Part shown: piece after piece, positions 53,220 to 61,751 of the stretch | Position numbering within the stretch: the first letter of the stretch is position 1 | How the letters are laid out: each line of letters opens with the position of its first letter | NCBI GenBank assembly: GCA_015059015.1 | Contig: SVBG01000002.1 | Location: forward strand, 113,636 to 177,635 | Direction of reading: 5' to 3' | Source of the DNA: Erysipelotrichaceae bacterium | GTDB taxonomy: Bacteria; Bacillota_I; Bacilli_A; ML615J-28; CAG-313 | Length of the DNA: 64,000 nt | Made by a program: the position numbers and the translations under genes | Notes under the pieces: model-generated | Told to the model about the DNA's origin: nothing | What the model saw: the letters and a program-made list of their open reading frames with translations, nothing else | The model's database searches: none

Positions 53220-54440
53220 ATGATTACAACAATTAATACATTAGCATTTGTATATCAAGGCGTAGAAAAAATTGGAATAGTAGTTTATTCAATGTTATTT
53301 GCAGTACTTGTATGTACAATGGTAGCGAAGTTTTTTGTATTTAAAAAGTATGACTATTTATCACTTGTTCAATTATTATTATTAATTGCTGTATTATTCT
53401 TAAGTAACGATAAAAAAGTATTATTCTATGTTGTAGTAGTATTATCTGTAATAATTATAGCTTTAAGATTATGTCAATTAACATATTACTATTTATGTGA
53501 AAATACAATTAAACAAAAAGTAGAAGAACATCTTAAAAATGATACAATTGACTTCTTTATCACAATGGATAAAAAGAATCGTATTATTAATTCTAGTGTA
53601 TCATTTGCGCAATTGACAAAACTAACTAAAAAAGAAATTTTAAAAAAGAATGGTTGGTACTTAATGTTTGATGCACTTGATGTAGTCAAAATCAATAACG
53701 AAGAATTTATTACATCTAATAAAGAATTATTTATCGCACACTTAGATGAAGTATTAAGCAAATATAAAATGTATGAGTTTACTCTTGATCTTAAATTAGA
53801 AGAACAAGATCTTCCAACTCACTATAATGGATATATTCAAGCAATATATTTTAAAGATAGAAAAATTGGAACGGCAGTGTATTTATATAGTGATAGACAA
53901 AGTTTAATAGCTGGCATTAAAGGTAAACTTGATTATGCAATTAATAACTTATATAATCATAAAAATGTATTACATATCTTAATGAGTTTGTCAGAAGGTG
54001 TAGCATTATATTATGATTATCAAGAAAGATTATTCTTTGCTACACAAAGCTTCCAAGAGTTTGTTGGATTAGAAAAAGAATCATATACATTTAAAGAAGT
54101 ATATGAAATGATTGTAGCTGAAGATCGTGAATTGTATAATGAACAAAGCGCAACAATTAATAGTATAAGTCCTACTAGAATTAAAATTAGACTTGAAATT
54201 AATAATGTATGTTTTAATGCAATTGAAGACGCATTATTCTTAACAAGAGAAGGTGAAGAATATATATCTATTATTCATATAACTTCTAGATGCGATGAAG
54301 CAACAAATAATCGTATTTTATCTTCAAAAGAATCTGCTGAAATCTTATCAGGACTTTCAGAAAGTTCAATAGCTCCAGTAGTATATAAAGTTGAAGAATT
54401 ATTAAATAACTCATTAAAGGATGATATCGATGAAGAGTAG
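53220..54440 (+). CDS. Membrane-anchored double-PAS sensor-like protein
   Basis: 406 residues. Three to four membrane helices (about 18-92), a short linker helix, then two PAS-like domains (about 107-230 and 250-365): 'DFFITMDKKNRIINSSVSFAQLT' and 'EGVALYYDYQERLFFATQSF' have the typical PAS strand-turn-strand opening. No kinase, GGDEF, HD or other output domain follows; the chain ends in a short acidic tail. It starts 13 bases after cdaA (AAAGAGG site) and overlaps ispDF by 11 bases. In this place most Bacilli have cdaR, so it is a candidate regulator of CdaA (inference). Confidence 0.7.
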   Translation: MITTINTLAFVYQGVEKIGIVVYSMLFAVLVCTMVAKFFVFKKYDYLSLVQLLLLIAVLFLSNDKKVLFYVVVVLSVIIIALRLCQLTYYYLCENTIKQKVEEHLKNDTIDFFITMDKKNRIINSSVSFAQLTKLTKKEILKKNGWYLMFDALDVVKINNEEFITSNKELFIAHLDEVLSKYKMYEFTLDLKLEEQDLPTHYNGYIQAIYFKDRKIGTAVYLYSDRQSLIAGIKGKLDYAINNLYNHKNVLHILMSLSEGVALYYDYQERLFFATQSFQEFVGLEKESYTFKEVYEMIVAEDRELYNEQSATINSISPTRIKIRLEINNVCFNAIEDALFLTREGEEYISIIHITSRCDEATNNRILSSKESAEILSGLSESSIAPVVYKVEELLNNSLKDDIDEE

Positions 54441-55554
54441 TTTAATTTTATTAATGGCAGGAAGTGGAACAAGAAGTGGCCTTGAAATTAATAAAGTTCT
54501 ATATCAAATAAATAAAATTCCACTATTTATGTATAGCTTAGATAAGTTTAATCAAGTGGGGTTTGATGAATATATTCTAGTAGTATCAAAAAATGATTTT
54601 GATATCGTATCTGAATATATGGAAAATACACAACTTGATGTCAAAATAATTACAGGTGGTTCAACTCGTTGTGAAAGTGTTAGATGTGCATTAAAATGTG
54701 TAACAACTGATGTTGCGTTTATTCATGATGCCGCAAGACCACTTATTAACATATCTGATATTAAGAATATTAAGGAAGCATCTAAATCATATAAACTAGG
54801 TACAATGTACCATCAAGTTACTGATACAATTAGAAAAGTAACAAATACTATAGAACTTGTTAATAGAGATAACTTATATTCAATAACAACCCCTCAATTC
54901 TTTCATAAATCGTTATTTAATACAATACTAAATAATAAAACATTAATTACTGATGAAATAACATTATTTGAAAACATTTATGAAATAAGTTTTATAAAAG
55001 AAACTACACATAACTTAAAACTTACAACAAAAGAAGATATTGAATATATTGAATATGAATTATCTTGTAAACACAATTATTCAACAGGTCATTCTCTTGA
55101 TTATCATCCATTTGATAGTTGTGGTAAACTTATTTTAGGTGGAGTAACATTTGATGATTATCCAATCCTTAAAGGACACAGTGATGCAGATGTAGTATTA
55201 CATGCGGTAACAGAAAGTTTACTTGGCGCTGCATGTTTAGGTGATCTTGGAACATTGTTTCCTGATACTGATCCTACATATAAAGGATATGATTCAAGTA
55301 TCTTCTTAAAAGAAGTAGTTAAAATATTAAATAAAAAACATATTAAAATTCAGTCTATTGATGTAATGGTTTATTTAATTAAACCTAATCTAAAAGATTA
55401 TAAAGTTAAAATGGCTAAACACATTAAAGATATAACAGGTGCATCTTTTGTATGCGTTAAAGCAGCTACACTAAATAAACGTGGACTTATATCTTTAGAA
55501 GAAGGCATTGGTGCTGAAGCAATTTCATTAATAAAAATACCTCATAATAAATAA
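54430..55554 (+). CDS. ispDF: Bifunctional IspDF (MEP-pathway isoprenoid synthesis)
   Basis: 374 residues from ATG 54430 (AAAGGATGAT upstream). IspD part (1-215): 'LMAGSGTRSG' nucleotide loop, 'HDAARPLI'. IspF part (220-374): 'LDYHPF' metal motif (D-x-H), 'LGGVTF', 'GHSDADVVLHA', 'GDLGTLFPDTD' and C-terminal 'KAATLNKRG'. Converts MEP to CDP-ME and later CDP-MEP to MEcPP. The fused form is common in alpha- and epsilon-proteobacteria; most Firmicutes keep separate genes. Shows that the organism uses the MEP route. Confidence 0.93.
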   Translation: MKSSLILLMAGSGTRSGLEINKVLYQINKIPLFMYSLDKFNQVGFDEYILVVSKNDFDIVSEYMENTQLDVKIITGGSTRCESVRCALKCVTTDVAFIHDAARPLINISDIKNIKEASKSYKLGTMYHQVTDTIRKVTNTIELVNRDNLYSITTPQFFHKSLFNTILNNKTLITDEITLFENIYEISFIKETTHNLKLTTKEDIEYIEYELSCKHNYSTGHSLDYHPFDSCGKLILGGVTFDDYPILKGHSDADVVLHAVTESLLGAACLGDLGTLFPDTDPTYKGYDSSIFLKEVVKILNKKHIKIQSIDVMVYLIKPNLKDYKVKMAKHIKDITGASFVCVKAATLNKRGLISLEEGIGAEAISLIKIPHNK

Positions 55555-55572
55555 AATATTATGAGGTTTTTA
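55539..55572 (+). terminator. Hairpin after ispDF that contains the yunB ribosome site
   Basis: ACCTCATAATA / TATTATGAGGT, perfect 11-bp stem, then TTTTATT. The GAGG in the 3' arm (55563-55566) is also the ribosome site for ATG 55575, so termination and yunB translation are linked. Confidence 0.75.
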
Positions 55573-55574
55573 TT

Positions 55575-56207
55575 ATGAAAAAAATTAAATTTATTGTCTT
55601 TTTTTTATTATTTATTTTAATACCACTTACCGCTATTAAAGCTGTAGATAACTACTTTAGTGAAAGAACAAATGAATTCCTAGAACAAGCAGTTACATTT
55701 GCAGCAAGTGATATTTTCTCTATGGCATCTTTAGAAGTTGCAGCACTATCAAGTGAAGAAAACTTTTTAAAATATAAATATGATGAAAACAATAATATTA
55801 CTGGTGTTTATGTAGATACAATTATTGTAAATAAAATTTTAGCACTAGTATCCAATCTTATCAGTGATTCTTTGAATAATGGTCAAATAGAAGAACGTCT
55901 AGGACTAGTAGAAATACCACTTGGTCAATTATGCAGTGAAGCACTCTTTGCAAATTTTGGTCCAAAGATTAAAATAGAAACATCACCAATGTATTCTTAT
56001 ACAACAGATCTTTTTACCGAAACTAGTGAATATGGAATTAATAATACGTTATTTGAAGTATATCTTAAAGCGTGTATCTCAATTGAGGCTTTTATTCCTT
56101 TAAAAAGTCAACATATAAATTTAGAAACTAAAATATATTTAGTATCTGAAGTATTACAGGGAAGTATCCCAATCTACTATTTTTCTGGTAATTTGAAAGA
56201 AAATTAA
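55575..56207 (+). CDS. yunB: Sporulation protein YunB
   Basis: 210 residues with an N-terminal membrane helix. The family pattern is clear: 'NITGVYVDTIIVNKI', 'VEIPLGQLCSEALFANFGPKI' (YunB has 'IPLG-L-G-LLA--GP'), then 'SEYGINNTLFEVYLKACISIEAFIP' and 'YLVSEVLQGSIP'. YunB is needed for normal spore formation in B. subtilis, expressed in the mother cell; its biochemical role is unknown. The ribosome site is buried in the preceding hairpin. Confidence 0.82.
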   Translation: MKKIKFIVFFLLFILIPLTAIKAVDNYFSERTNEFLEQAVTFAASDIFSMASLEVAALSSEENFLKYKYDENNNITGVYVDTIIVNKILALVSNLISDSLNNGQIEERLGLVEIPLGQLCSEALFANFGPKIKIETSPMYSYTTDLFTETSEYGINNTLFEVYLKACISIEAFIPLKSQHINLETKIYLVSEVLQGSIPIYYFSGNLKEN

Positions 56208-56247
56208 AAATAAAACCAAATTAATACAAAATATTAACAAAATGTAG

Positions 56248-56253
56248 TATAAT
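56248..56253 (+). promoter_or_regulatory. -10 element for the nfu-like gene
   Basis: TATAAT 40 bases before ATG 56293, no clear -35. Confidence 0.4.
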
Positions 56254-56292
56254 ATATATAAGTAAAATTAATTAGTTTAGAGGTAAATAAAA

Positions 56293-56538
56293 ATGACTCA
56301 AGAAGAAATTATTAAACAAGTAAAAAAAGTAATTAAAAAATTACGTCCATATTTAAATCAAGATGGTGGGGATTTAGATTATGTTGATTTTAGAGATGGT
56401 ATCGTATATATCAAATTACTAGGTGCATGTATCGGATGCTCAAGTAGTGATGATACAATTAAAAATAGCATTGAAGTAATGATGTTGGAAGAAGTACCTG
56501 GTGTAATTGGTGTAGAAAAAGTTGAGGAAGAATTATAA
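56293..56538 (+). CDS. NifU C-terminal-domain protein (Fe-S cluster carrier)
   Basis: 81 residues, a bare NifU C-terminal domain: 'LRPYLNQDGGDLDYVDF' and the cluster-binding 'GACIGCSSS' (C-x2-C), ending 'EVPGVIGVEKV'. Such Nfu proteins carry 4Fe-4S clusters to targets. AGAGG lies upstream. Its TAA overlaps the next ATG (TAATG), so the S1 protein is coupled to it. Confidence 0.92.
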   Translation: MTQEEIIKQVKKVIKKLRPYLNQDGGDLDYVDFRDGIVYIKLLGACIGCSSSDDTIKNSIEVMMLEEVPGVIGVEKVEEEL

Positions 56539-56867
56539 TGCAGCCAGGAGATATCGTTATAGCGAAAATTACTAGTATTGTAGGCTATGGCGCATTTGTT
56601 AGTGTAGGAGAATATTTAGGACTTGTACATATATCTGAATTTTCTGATAACTATGTAAAATCAATTAAAGAATTTGTATCTGTTGGTCAAGAAATTAGAC
56701 TAAGAGTTTTAGAAATTGATGAAGAAAACAAAAAAGTAAAACTAAGTTATAAACAGCTACATAAAACAAGAGGTATTAAATGCCGTGTACCCGAATACAA
56801 TATTGGATTTAAATCATTAGGTGATAAGTTAGAAGGATGGGTTGAAAAATTCAAATTGGAGGACTAA
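56538..56867 (+). CDS. S1-domain RNA-binding protein (YugI/GSP13-like)
   Basis: 109 residues. A single S1 domain (1-72): 'GDIVIAKITSIVGYGAFVSV', 'GLVHISEFSD' and 'KKVKLSYK'. The tail of about 35 residues ends basic then acidic. Similar small S1 proteins in Firmicutes (YugI) bind ribosomes or RNA. Starts at the A of the nfu-like stop. Confidence 0.85.
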   Translation: MQPGDIVIAKITSIVGYGAFVSVGEYLGLVHISEFSDNYVKSIKEFVSVGQEIRLRVLEIDEENKKVKLSYKQLHKTRGIKCRVPEYNIGFKSLGDKLEGWVEKFKLED

Positions 56868-56868
56868 A

Positions 56869-57417
56869 ATGAAAACATTAAAAGTCTTATGTATAATGTT
56901 ATGTTTAGCATTAACACTCACAGTTACATCATGTGAAAAAGAGGATAAAATTATGGAAAACTATCCAGGTATTACTGATAATAAACATATTATTAGAGAA
57001 CTATCTTTAAAGGAACTTACAGAAAAAATATCAAATCAAGAAACGTTTGTTGTAGTTTTGGGCTTTCCTGAATGTCCTTGGTGTCAAGCTTTAATGCCTG
57101 AAGTAAATGAAGTAGGAAAAAACCTAGACTTAGATGAAGCATATTATTGTAACATTAAAGATGCAAGAGATAATCCTGAATCAAAAGATAAAATCTATTA
57201 TTTAGGACTTTATGAATACTTTAAAGAATGTGTTGATACAGAAAAAAATAGAATTAATGCTCCAACAACAATTAAAGTAAACAGTGGAAAACTAGCTGGT
57301 TATCACATTGATACAGTCCCTACTCATACAATTAGTGAAACGGGAGTACTTCCTCCTTTAACAGAAGATGAAAAATTAGAGTTACACACATTATTAAAAG
57401 AATTATTTAATAAATAA
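56869..57417 (+). CDS. Lipoprotein with thioredoxin-like C-P-W-C motif
   Basis: 182 residues from ATG 56869 (TTGGAGG upstream); the extension to 56842 overlaps the S1 gene. Lipobox TVTS-C (Cys about 22). The body is a thioredoxin-like fold: 'TFVVVLGFPECPWCQALMPE' with the redox CPWC, and 'NAPTTIKVNSGKLAG' with the cis-Pro loop. Likely an extracytoplasmic thiol oxidoreductase, possibly for disulfide handling. Partner DsbD/CcdA genes are not in view. Confidence 0.82.
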   Translation: MKTLKVLCIMLCLALTLTVTSCEKEDKIMENYPGITDNKHIIRELSLKELTEKISNQETFVVVLGFPECPWCQALMPEVNEVGKNLDLDEAYYCNIKDARDNPESKDKIYYLGLYEYFKECVDTEKNRINAPTTIKVNSGKLAGYHIDTVPTHTISETGVLPPLTEDEKLELHTLLKELFNK

Positions 57418-57465
57418 TGTATAAATTAAAAAAGTTAAAAATAAAATACATTGGTGATTTAAGTT

Positions 57466-58113
57466 TTGAAAAAACGTCGTGTAACTTTATTTTTAACTTT
57501 TATTATTGTAATAACCCTATTACTTGTATCATTTACAGTATATATAACAACTCCTTCAGAAACTATTTGTATAGACGCAGGCCATGGTGGATTTGATGGT
57601 GGAGCGGTTGTAAAAAATACTTTAGAAAAAGATATAACACTATCTGCAAGTCTTATCTTAGGTAGAATGTTAGAAAATACGGGATATAGTGTTATATATA
57701 CAAGAAAAACAGATAATTCTCTTACTAATGAAAAAGTAAGTGATATGAAAGAACGACTTAAAATTATAAATAAGAAATCAAATATTATATATATATCAAT
57801 TCACGCAAATAAATATCCAAGTAGCGTAGTTAGTGGCGCTCAAGTTTTTTATAGTAATAAAAATAGTTTATCAAAAAATCTTTCAGAAAATATTCAAACA
57901 TACCTTAAAGAAGAAGATAAAACAAATAAGAGACTTGCTAAAGTTATAAAAGATAAATATATAACTGATAATGCTATAATTCCTGGATGTATCGTAGAAC
58001 TAGGATTTATGTCAAATGAAAATGACTTAAAAATAATGACTACAAATAAAACACTTGAATATAGGTGTTTAATGATATACCTTGGAATTTTAAAATATTT
58101 AGAATATAATTAG
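57466..58113 (+). CDS. cwlD: N-acetylmuramoyl-L-alanine amidase, CwlD type
   Basis: 215 residues from TTG 57466, seven bases after GGTGAT. One N-terminal membrane helix (7-28), then an Amidase_3 domain: 'DAGHGGFDGGAV' (zinc His), 'LEKDITL' (zinc Glu), 'ISIHANKYPS' (zinc His) and 'CIVELGFMSN' (catalytic Glu). 'GAQVFYSNKN' after the zinc site and the short single-domain form match CwlD, which makes muramic lactam in spore cortex. With yunB upstream this supports a sporulation link. Confidence 0.85.
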   Translation: MKKRRVTLFLTFIIVITLLLVSFTVYITTPSETICIDAGHGGFDGGAVVKNTLEKDITLSASLILGRMLENTGYSVIYTRKTDNSLTNEKVSDMKERLKIINKKSNIIYISIHANKYPSSVVSGAQVFYSNKNSLSKNLSENIQTYLKEEDKTNKRLAKVIKDKYITDNAIIPGCIVELGFMSNENDLKIMTTNKTLEYRCLMIYLGILKYLEYN

Positions 58114-58122
58114 GAGATAACT

Positions 58123-58620
58123 ATGAAAGAAGTAGTAGTAAAAGTAATAAATCAAGATGCAATGATTAACCTTGGAAAGTTGCTTACACAATATATGTAT
58201 CCGAGTCTTGTAATAGCAGCTCGTGGTGACTTAGGTGCTGGTAAGACAACATTTACAAAAGGAATAGGTCTTGCACTTGGTGTAAAAAGAACAATTAATA
58301 GCCCTACATTTACAATTATGAAAATCTATGAACCAACCATAAATATAAATAATATTGAAAAATTATACCATTTAGATGTATATAGATTAAATGATTCAAG
58401 TGGTGATGATGCGCTTTCTGAATACTTTGATTTAGGTGGTGTATCAGTTGTTGAATGGGCTGATATTATTGATGACTTATTACCAGAAAATCTTTGGCAT
58501 ATTACAATTACTAATATTTCTTTAAATGAAAGATTATTTAAATTAGAATTAAATGATGATACAAATATTGAAAGTATTAAGGAAACATTAAGGAGTAATA
58601 ATTATGAAATTATTAATTGA
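58123..58620 (+). CDS. tsaE: tRNA t6A synthesis ATPase TsaE
   Basis: 165 residues. P-loop 'GDLGAGKTTF', 'NSPTFTIMKIYE' and 'HLDVYRLN', with 'VSVVEWADII' further on. TsaE helps the TsaB-TsaD complex turn over in making N6-threonylcarbamoyl-adenosine at tRNA position 37. TTAGGAG precedes the ATG. It ends TGA, and its last 17 bases overlap tsaB. Confidence 0.95.
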   Translation: MKEVVVKVINQDAMINLGKLLTQYMYPSLVIAARGDLGAGKTTFTKGIGLALGVKRTINSPTFTIMKIYEPTININNIEKLYHLDVYRLNDSSGDDALSEYFDLGGVSVVEWADIIDDLLPENLWHITITNISLNERLFKLELNDDTNIESIKETLRSNNYEIIN

Positions 58621-59185
58621 TTCTTCAACTAATTATTTATATTTAAGTATTATTAATGAAAGTTATGTAAAATCATTTGTTAGAAGTGGTAAAAACGATC
58701 ACTCTGAAACACTAGTTGATTTTTTAAATAAATTCTTAAATGAAAATAATGTTAAAATTGATGATATAAAGGAAGTATATGTAGGTCGTGGTCCTGGATC
58801 ATATACAGGACTTAGAATTGCAGGAACAGTAGGTAAAGTACTTGCTCATATTAAAAATAAGAAACTATATAGTTTCTCATCACTTGATTTAATCTTAGCT
58901 TCTAAACTAGAGTTAAATGGCTCATATATTTCAAGAATAGATGCAAAGAAAAATCACAGTTATTATAAAATAGTAAATATTGAAAATAATATTCTAAATG
59001 TAATAGTAGATGAATCATTCGGCAAAGATGAAGATGCATTTAAAGATTACCAAGACTATGAGATTTTAGAAATGAATGATGAATTCTTTGAATCAAATCC
59101 TGCTAAAAATATTATCAAATATAGCTTATTTAAGGAAGAATCAACACTAGATTTTACACCTAACTATATAAGAAGTGGTATCTAA
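58604..59185 (+). CDS. tsaB: tRNA t6A synthesis protein TsaB
   Basis: 193 residues, on the short side for the family (about 220-230). 'LLIDSSTNYLYLS' start, 'VGRGPGSYTGLRIA' and 'FSSLDLI' are typical. TsaB is the non-catalytic ASKHA partner of TsaD. AAGGAG inside tsaE sets the start. The TAA overlaps the rimI ATG. Confidence 0.93.
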   Translation: MKLLIDSSTNYLYLSIINESYVKSFVRSGKNDHSETLVDFLNKFLNENNVKIDDIKEVYVGRGPGSYTGLRIAGTVGKVLAHIKNKKLYSFSSLDLILASKLELNGSYISRIDAKKNHSYYKIVNIENNILNVIVDESFGKDEDAFKDYQDYEILEMNDEFFESNPAKNIIKYSLFKEESTLDFTPNYIRSGI

Positions 59186-59616
59186 TGATAAAAATAGAAA
59201 GACTAATTAAAGAAGATATTCCTCAAGTAGTACTTTTAGAAGAAGAATTATTAGGTGATTCCTTAGGTGTAGAAATGCTAGAAAACGAAATTAATAATAC
59301 GAGTATTTGTTTTTTAACTGCAAAAGATAATAAAAAAGTATTAGGATATATTGGCGCATATGTTATAGAAGGTGAAATGGAAATCTTAAACTTTGTTGTA
59401 GATAAAGCACACCAAAGAAGTGGTATTGGAACACTTTTATTTAATGAATTACTAAAACGTTATCCAAATACTTTATCAATTATTTTAGAAGTAAGAGAAA
59501 ATAACGAACAAGGAATAAACTTTTATAAAAAAAATAATTTTAATGTAATATCAAAAAGAAAGCATTACTATAAAAACGGCGATGACGCACTAGTAATGAT
59601 GAAGGAAATAATATGA
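59185..59616 (+). CDS. rimI: GNAT N-acetyltransferase RimI
   Basis: 143 residues. Acetyl-CoA loop 'HQRSGIGTLLF', 'LEVRENNEQGINFYKKNNF'. RimI acetylates protein N-termini such as ribosomal bS18; in Firmicutes it is commonly placed between tsaB and tsaD, as here. Starts on the tsaB stop (TAATG) and overlaps tsaD by four bases. Confidence 0.92.
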   Translation: MIKIERLIKEDIPQVVLLEEELLGDSLGVEMLENEINNTSICFLTAKDNKKVLGYIGAYVIEGEMEILNFVVDKAHQRSGIGTLLFNELLKRYPNTLSIILEVRENNEQGINFYKKNNFNVISKRKHYYKNGDDALVMMKEII

Positions 59617-60572
59617 TAATACTATCAATTGAATCAAGCTGTGATGAAACAGCAATGGCCATAGTAGAAGATGGTAGAAAAATTTTAAGTAATACCGTTT
59701 ATACTCAAATATCAATCCATACAATGTATGGGGGTGTAGTACCTGAGGTTGCAAGTAGAGAACATATCAAAAAGATTACATATGTATTAGATGATGCGTT
59801 AAAACAAGCGAACCTTACACTAGATGATATTGATGCTGTTGCGGTAACAAAAGAACCAGGTCTAATTGGATCTTTAATGGTAGGAGTAAACACTGCTAAA
59901 ACAATTAGTTTATGTTTTAATAAACCACTTATCTATGTAAATCATATTCATGGTCATATATATGCAAACTATCTAGAAGAAGATTTTTCATTTCCACTAC
60001 TTGCACTTGTTGTATCAGGTGGACATACAGAACTTGTTTTAATGAAAGACCATATGGACTTTGAAATCTTAGGTGAAACACTAGACGATGCAGTAGGTGA
60101 AGCGTACGATAAAGTAGCAAGAGTAGTAAATGTTGGTTATCCTGGTGGCCCCATTATTGATAAAATGGCTTCGCTTGGTACTCCTACATATCCACTTCCA
60201 CATATTAAACTTTCTAAAGATTCACTTGACTTTAGTTTCTCAGGACTAAAATCAGCAGTAATTAATTTATGTCATAATGCAAATCAAAGAGGTGAAACAA
60301 TTGATGCAAACAATCTTGCAGCAAGTTTCCAAAATGCAGTTATTGATGTATTAGTTTCTAAAACATCAAAAGCCGCTACAATGTATAATGTTAATCAAGT
60401 AATTATTGCAGGTGGCGTTGCAGCAAACAAAGGTTTAAGAAGTGCAATGCAAGAAGAAATGGATAAAATTGGAATTAAACTAACAGTACCTGAGTTTAAA
60501 TATTGTACAGATAACGCTGCAATGATAGCAGCTGCAGCATATAATCAATATATAAAAGAAAATAAGAATTAA
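59613..60572 (+). CDS. tsaD: tRNA t6A transferase TsaD
   Basis: 319 residues. 'SIESSCDETAMAIV' opens the ASKHA fold; the metal motif is 'HIHGHIYANYL'; then 'SGGHTELVLM', 'DDAVGEAYDKVAR' and 'GGVAANKGLR'. TsaD transfers threonylcarbamoyl from TC-AMP to A37. A strong hairpin terminator follows. The first-step enzyme gene tsaC is not in the window. Confidence 0.97.
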   Translation: MIILSIESSCDETAMAIVEDGRKILSNTVYTQISIHTMYGGVVPEVASREHIKKITYVLDDALKQANLTLDDIDAVAVTKEPGLIGSLMVGVNTAKTISLCFNKPLIYVNHIHGHIYANYLEEDFSFPLLALVVSGGHTELVLMKDHMDFEILGETLDDAVGEAYDKVARVVNVGYPGGPIIDKMASLGTPTYPLPHIKLSKDSLDFSFSGLKSAVINLCHNANQRGETIDANNLAASFQNAVIDVLVSKTSKAATMYNVNQVIIAGGVAANKGLRSAMQEEMDKIGIKLTVPEFKYCTDNAAMIAAAAYNQYIKENKN

Positions 60573-60593
60573 GATAAACTTAATTCTTATTTT
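60561..60593 (+). terminator. Rho-independent terminator
   Basis: AATAAGAATTAAG / CTTAATTCTTATT, perfect 13-bp stem overlapping the tsaD stop; the following tract (TTAAAAAG) is only moderately T-rich. Confidence 0.75.
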
Positions 60594-60621
60594 AAAAAGT
60601 TTTATACTTGTTGGTAACATA

Positions 60622-60630
60622 TGATATAAA
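60622..60630 (+). promoter_or_regulatory. Extended -10 promoter of the ASCH gene
   Basis: TG-A-TATAAA, 36 bases before ATG 60666. Confidence 0.45.
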
Positions 60631-60665
60631 TAAGTAATATCTATTAATAAATAAGGAGCCATATT

Positions 60666-61019
60666 ATGCAACAACCTACTTCTAATATCCATTATATGAA
60701 ATTATGGGATGCACCATTTAATTCTATAAAAAATGGTAGTAAAACTATTGAGATGAGATTAAATGATGAAAAAAGATCAACTATAAAAGTAAATGATGTA
60801 ATAGTATTTACGAATATTTCTACTGGTGATAAAATTAAAACAAAAGTTGATAACTTATATAAATATAAAACATTTGAAGAACTTTATAATAACCATGATA
60901 AAATATCAATAGGATATAAAATAGATGAAACTGCAAGTTTTGAGGACATGTATAATTATTATTCTAAAGAAGATATTGATAAATATGGAGTTGTTGGAAT
61001 AGAGGTTAGAGTAATTTAA
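60666..61019 (+). CDS. ASCH-domain protein
   Basis: 117 residues. 'KLWDAPFNSIKNGSKTIEMRLNDEKR' contains the ASCH 'G-x-K-T-x-E-x-R' motif, and 'IKVNDVIVFTN' is the following strand. ASCH domains adopt a PUA-like fold and bind RNA; some are amidohydrolases or nucleases. No further specificity is visible. AAGGAGCC lies upstream. Confidence 0.85.
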   Translation: MQQPTSNIHYMKLWDAPFNSIKNGSKTIEMRLNDEKRSTIKVNDVIVFTNISTGDKIKTKVDNLYKYKTFEELYNNHDKISIGYKIDETASFEDMYNYYSKEDIDKYGVVGIEVRVI

Positions 61020-61064
61020 AAATTAATATATGATATATTTATGTAGTATAGAAAGGAATAATCT

Positions 61065-61616
61065 ATGAAAATTGAAAATAAAATAGATAAGAATTTAATG
61101 ACTAGGATGTTAGCAAAAGTTATAAAATACGTAAATTTACAAAAAAGTAATAATATACGAATTTTGATACTTATAATGCTTATAGGTGGTCCTGTTTCAA
61201 TATTTAATTATTTCGTTTTTGTTCATGAGTTAATAATTTTAATTGTAGGATTACTTGCAATTCCGTATGGAATATTTTTAATTTTTAGATGGAAAAATAC
61301 ATTAAATAAAGCATATAAGGAACTACTAAATCTTAAATTAAAATCATTTGATACTGTGGAATATGTTTATAAGACATATGAGTTTGATAAAAAAGATTTA
61401 GTAATAACTACAAAAGATGGTGATAAGACTGATGTATTAAAATTATCTTTTGATGGTTATTATAAGATTTGGATTGAGAGATATACTAATTTTATAATTA
61501 TTCAGTTTAATCAAAAACAAGATGTTAGAATAACTGTAATTGAGTCTAATGAATTAGATGTGTTCAAGAAATATTGTCTAGATAATAATATTGAATATTC
61601 TTTTGTAGAAAAATAA
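61065..61616 (+). CDS. YcxB-like small membrane protein
   Basis: 183 residues. Two membrane helices (about 30-52 and 56-76), then a cytoplasmic beta-rich domain with 'YEFDKKDLVITTKDGD' and 'NFIIIQFNQ', the usual layout of YcxB-like proteins. Function unknown. AAAGGAATA upstream; 45 bases after the ASCH gene. Confidence 0.65.
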   Translation: MKIENKIDKNLMTRMLAKVIKYVNLQKSNNIRILILIMLIGGPVSIFNYFVFVHELIILIVGLLAIPYGIFLIFRWKNTLNKAYKELLNLKLKSFDTVEYVYKTYEFDKKDLVITTKDGDKTDVLKLSFDGYYKIWIERYTNFIIIQFNQKQDVRITVIESNELDVFKKYCLDNNIEYSFVEK

Positions 61617-61631
61617 AAAAATATAATTTAA

Positions 61632-61665
61632 GAATGAGTAAGTATAAAATGCTTACTCTTTTATT
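61632..61665 (+). terminator. Rho-independent terminator
   Basis: GAGTAAG / CTTACTC with a nine-base loop and TTTTATT tail. Confidence 0.75.
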
Positions 61666-61751
61666 GTAGGAAAATATAGAAAAACTAATTTTAAGCTAAT
61701 GTTATTGGATTTTTAAGTTTTAGCATTAAGGTTGATAAAAATTCTTAATTA

